Of a stretch of DNA of 8,474 bases, positions 7,180 to 8,474 are shown in pieces (the stretch's first letter is position 1; each line of letters opens with the position of its first letter). This DNA comes from Fidelibacterota bacterium (GTDB lineage: Bacteria; Fidelibacterota; UBA8477; JABMPR01). The notes beneath the pieces were generated by a model that was not told the DNA's origin, ran no database searches, and saw nothing but the letters and a program-made list of their open reading frames with translations. The position numbers and the translations under genes are program-made. The stretch is taken from the NCBI GenBank assembly GCA_030596225.1, contig JAUVKO010000080.1, positions 1 through 8,474 on the forward strand, read 5' to 3'.

Positions 7180-7769
7180 CTAAAAATATGAAACTTACTG
7201 AACGTCAACTTCCAACACTAATTGGTCTGGGTCTGGTCTGGGGTATAATTGAAGTATACTTGTCGCCCATTATTAAAAGTCTGGAACCTGCATTATTTGG
7301 CCTGATCATGCCATTTTTTATAATCATGTTTATTCTTACAGCACGGCGGTTACTTCCTGTACTTGGAACAACTTTCCTTATGGGGGTTATTGCTGCCTTC
7401 ATGGAGTACATGCTCACCGGCATGGTTCCACACGGTGCTGGAACAGCAATTCTAATGGAAGCCCTGGGAGCCGAGATCATCCTTTCCCTGGGTGCCATGC
7501 GATTATTCACCTTCCCTCTGGTAGGGATCTATGTTGAATTGTACAGCGCTTTTCACCCATTGATCTTCAGAGGAACATTCTGTCAGTCCAAACATGTTGT
7601 GTTATTCAAACACTGGTTGATAGACAATCTGAACATCCCAGCAGCAATATTGCCAAGAGATACAATGACATTTATAGTTGTGGCATCCCATACCATTGTG
7701 GGCATCTTGGCCGGCTTGATTTTTATGCTGATCGTTTCCAAAATCGATAAACGCCAGTCAGAATCATAA
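7173..7769 (+). CDS. Small polytopic membrane protein, possible uptake partner (S-component-like)
   Basis: I do not recognise a named family with certainty. The 198-residue protein has about six hydrophobic segments (near 14-31, 38-55, 61-82, 90-108, 110-131 and 165-188), short loops and a basic C-terminus (SKIDKR). Size and topology resemble substrate-binding S components of energy-coupling-factor transporters, and GLVWGIIEVYLSP (20-32) is like their first helix. No EcfT or ATPase gene is present, as is common for group II systems that share a module encoded elsewhere. It overlaps the receptor gene by 7 bases and lacks a Shine-Dalgarno site; an in-frame ATG at 7188 is an alternative start. 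Either way it depends on receptor translation and on the same riboswitch. The inferred role is moving the receptor's ligand across the inner membrane. Confidence 0.75.
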   Translation: MVTKNMKLTERQLPTLIGLGLVWGIIEVYLSPIIKSLEPALFGLIMPFFIIMFILTARRLLPVLGTTFLMGVIAAFMEYMLTGMVPHGAGTAILMEALGAEIILSLGAMRLFTFPLVGIYVELYSAFHPLIFRGTFCQSKHVVLFKHWLIDNLNIPAAILPRDTMTFIVVASHTIVGILAGLIFMLIVSKIDKRQSES

Positions 7770-7823
7770 TCCGGTTACCGTGAAAACCCTTTGGTAGAAT
7801 ATTTAGATTTAAAGGGAAGCAGT

Positions 7824-7871
7824 AGTCATAACCAACGATTTTATGAAAGATAACGGTTGTGATGACTTTCT
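7824..7871 (+). terminator. Possible terminator after the receptor operon
   Basis: AGTCAT (7824-7829) pairs with ATGACT (7862-7867), and AACC (7830-7833) with GGTT (7855-7858) past a 3-base bulge; TTTCTT follows at 7867-7872. The loop is long (21 bases) and the T run is interrupted, so this is weak. The rest of 7770-7872 shows nothing else I can name. Confidence 0.3.
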
Positions 7872-7872
7872 T

Positions 7873-8033
7873 ATACCAATTGTATTTCAAAGGTGCACTA
7901 TAAGTCCAAAATATTTTTTAGTTTTAGAAGCTTCACAATTAGAAGCATAGCGGTAGCTATGGTGAAAATTTTAAGTGCACTAAAACAGGAAAATATGCAG
8001 AAATTTAGTGCAAATTTGAGGTGCAATTGGTAT
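7873..8033. repeat. MITE-like palindromic element, copy 2 (complete, 161 bp)
   Basis: The ends are perfect 10-base inverted repeats, ATACCAATTG (7873-7882) and CAATTGGTAT (8024-8033). The similarity extends inward: 23 of the first 28 bases of each end match, including a shared GCACTA. Both arms continue as imperfect inverted repeats to a central hairpin, CATAGC (7946-7951) with GCTATG (7956-7961), so the element is one long hairpin about 80 bases high. It has no credible open frame. I could not define a target-site duplication with confidence. It sits between two convergent genes, and its last base is also the last base of the permease stop codon. Confidence 0.85.
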
Positions 8034-8474
8034 TATGGATGGATTGCCCAGAATACGGGTACTACAAAAACTGCGATCAGTCCAAATAAAATAACCAGTG
8101 GCAAACCAACTTTAGTATAATCCGTAAAACGGTAACCACCGATACCCATCACCAATAGATTCACCGGGTGTCCCACCGGACTCAAAAAACTACTTGAACT
8201 GCCAATAGCCACCACCATTGCCAGGGCATAGGGTGATAAACCAAGATCTGAAGCGGTTATCATGGCAATGGGCGCCATTAGAACTGCCACAGCTGCCGTA
8301 GGCATTACCTGTGCAAATAGACAGGTTATAATGAAGAGGCCAGCTAATATTCCTTGCGGTCCAAGGAAAGCCAATGATTCAAGGACATTATGGGCTAGCA
8401 GGGTCGTGACACCTGTCTCCTGCATGGCAAGCCCCACACTCAACATTCCGGCAAGGAGCATTATGGCTCTCCAT
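8033..8474 (-). CDS. SLC13-type (DASS) anion permease, C-terminal part
   Basis: The reading frame runs from the right edge of the window (W-R-A-I before the first internal Met at 8461) to TAA at 8035-8033, so the 5' part lies outside. The 147 residues visible match the last membrane segments of SLC13/divalent-anion:Na+ symporters of the large subgroup that usually carries TrkA-C domains in the middle. The key blocks are the first helix (M-LLAGMLSVGLAMQETG), FAQVMPTAAVAVLMAPIA in the position of the SNTA-type binding loop, and SSSFLSPVGHPVNLLVMGIGGYRF-type residues near the C-terminus, which are characteristic. Substrates in the family are sulfate, dicarboxylates or similar anions; which one applies cannot be told here. 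The C-terminus ends where the family normally ends, so the neighbouring repeat has not visibly truncated it. It is transcribed towards the receptor operon. Confidence 0.88.
   Translation of the reverse strand, partial: WRAIMLLAGMLSVGLAMQETGVTTLLAHNVLESLAFLGPQGILAGLFIITCLFAQVMPTAAVAVLMAPIAMITASDLGLSPYALAMVVAIGSSSSFLSPVGHPVNLLVMGIGGYRFTDYTKVGLPLVILFGLIAVFVVPVFWAIHP

Noticed and set aside
7893..8120. 75-codon plus-strand open frame
   Set aside because: It runs through the palindromic repeat into the antisense of the permease, with no ribosome binding site and a composition that simply mirrors the repeat.

Overview
The window comes from a Gram-negative bacterium: it encodes a TonB-dependent outer-membrane receptor and a respiratory chain built on c-type haems and Fe-S proteins. 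The receptor has an N-terminal carboxypeptidase-regulatory-like domain, and the cytochrome b resembles those of FCB-type and deltaproteobacterial lineages. That makes an FCB-like or other anaerobic candidate phylum plausible, but I cannot assign a taxon. Nearly all genes are on the + strand; only the right-edge permease is on the minus strand.

Positions 168-4670 form a compact five-gene operon with genes overlapping or abutting. In order it encodes a NapG-like protein with four [4Fe-4S] clusters, a NapH-like membrane ferredoxin, a Rieske protein with a Tat-like leader, a b6-type cytochrome b carrying a PEWY quinol-site motif, and a membrane-anchored octahaem cytochrome c that looks like the hydroxylamine oxidoreductase (HAO) family. 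The products read as one quinol-linked membrane complex exchanging electrons with a periplasmic octahaem module, probably acting on a nitrogen oxide or hydroxylamine-type substrate. This resembles the Rieske/cyt b complexes with HAO-like subunits reported for anammox bacteria, though nothing else here points to anammox.

Positions 4671-4893 hold a structured leader that I recognise by its conserved blocks as a molybdenum cofactor (Moco) riboswitch, followed by a strong intrinsic terminator. It precedes a TonB-dependent receptor (4894-7179) and an overlapping small polytopic membrane protein (7173-7769). Together these suggest a Moco-repressed uptake system for molybdenum, tungsten or a pterin-cofactor-related compound. 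This is the most novel item in the window.

Positions 7770-8474 contain a possible terminator, a complete 161-bp palindromic MITE-like repeat with matching ends, and the C-terminal part of a convergent SLC13-type permease. A second copy of the repeat, cut by the window edge, occupies positions 1-139, just upstream of the first operon, where it may have removed the export signal of the NapG-like protein.
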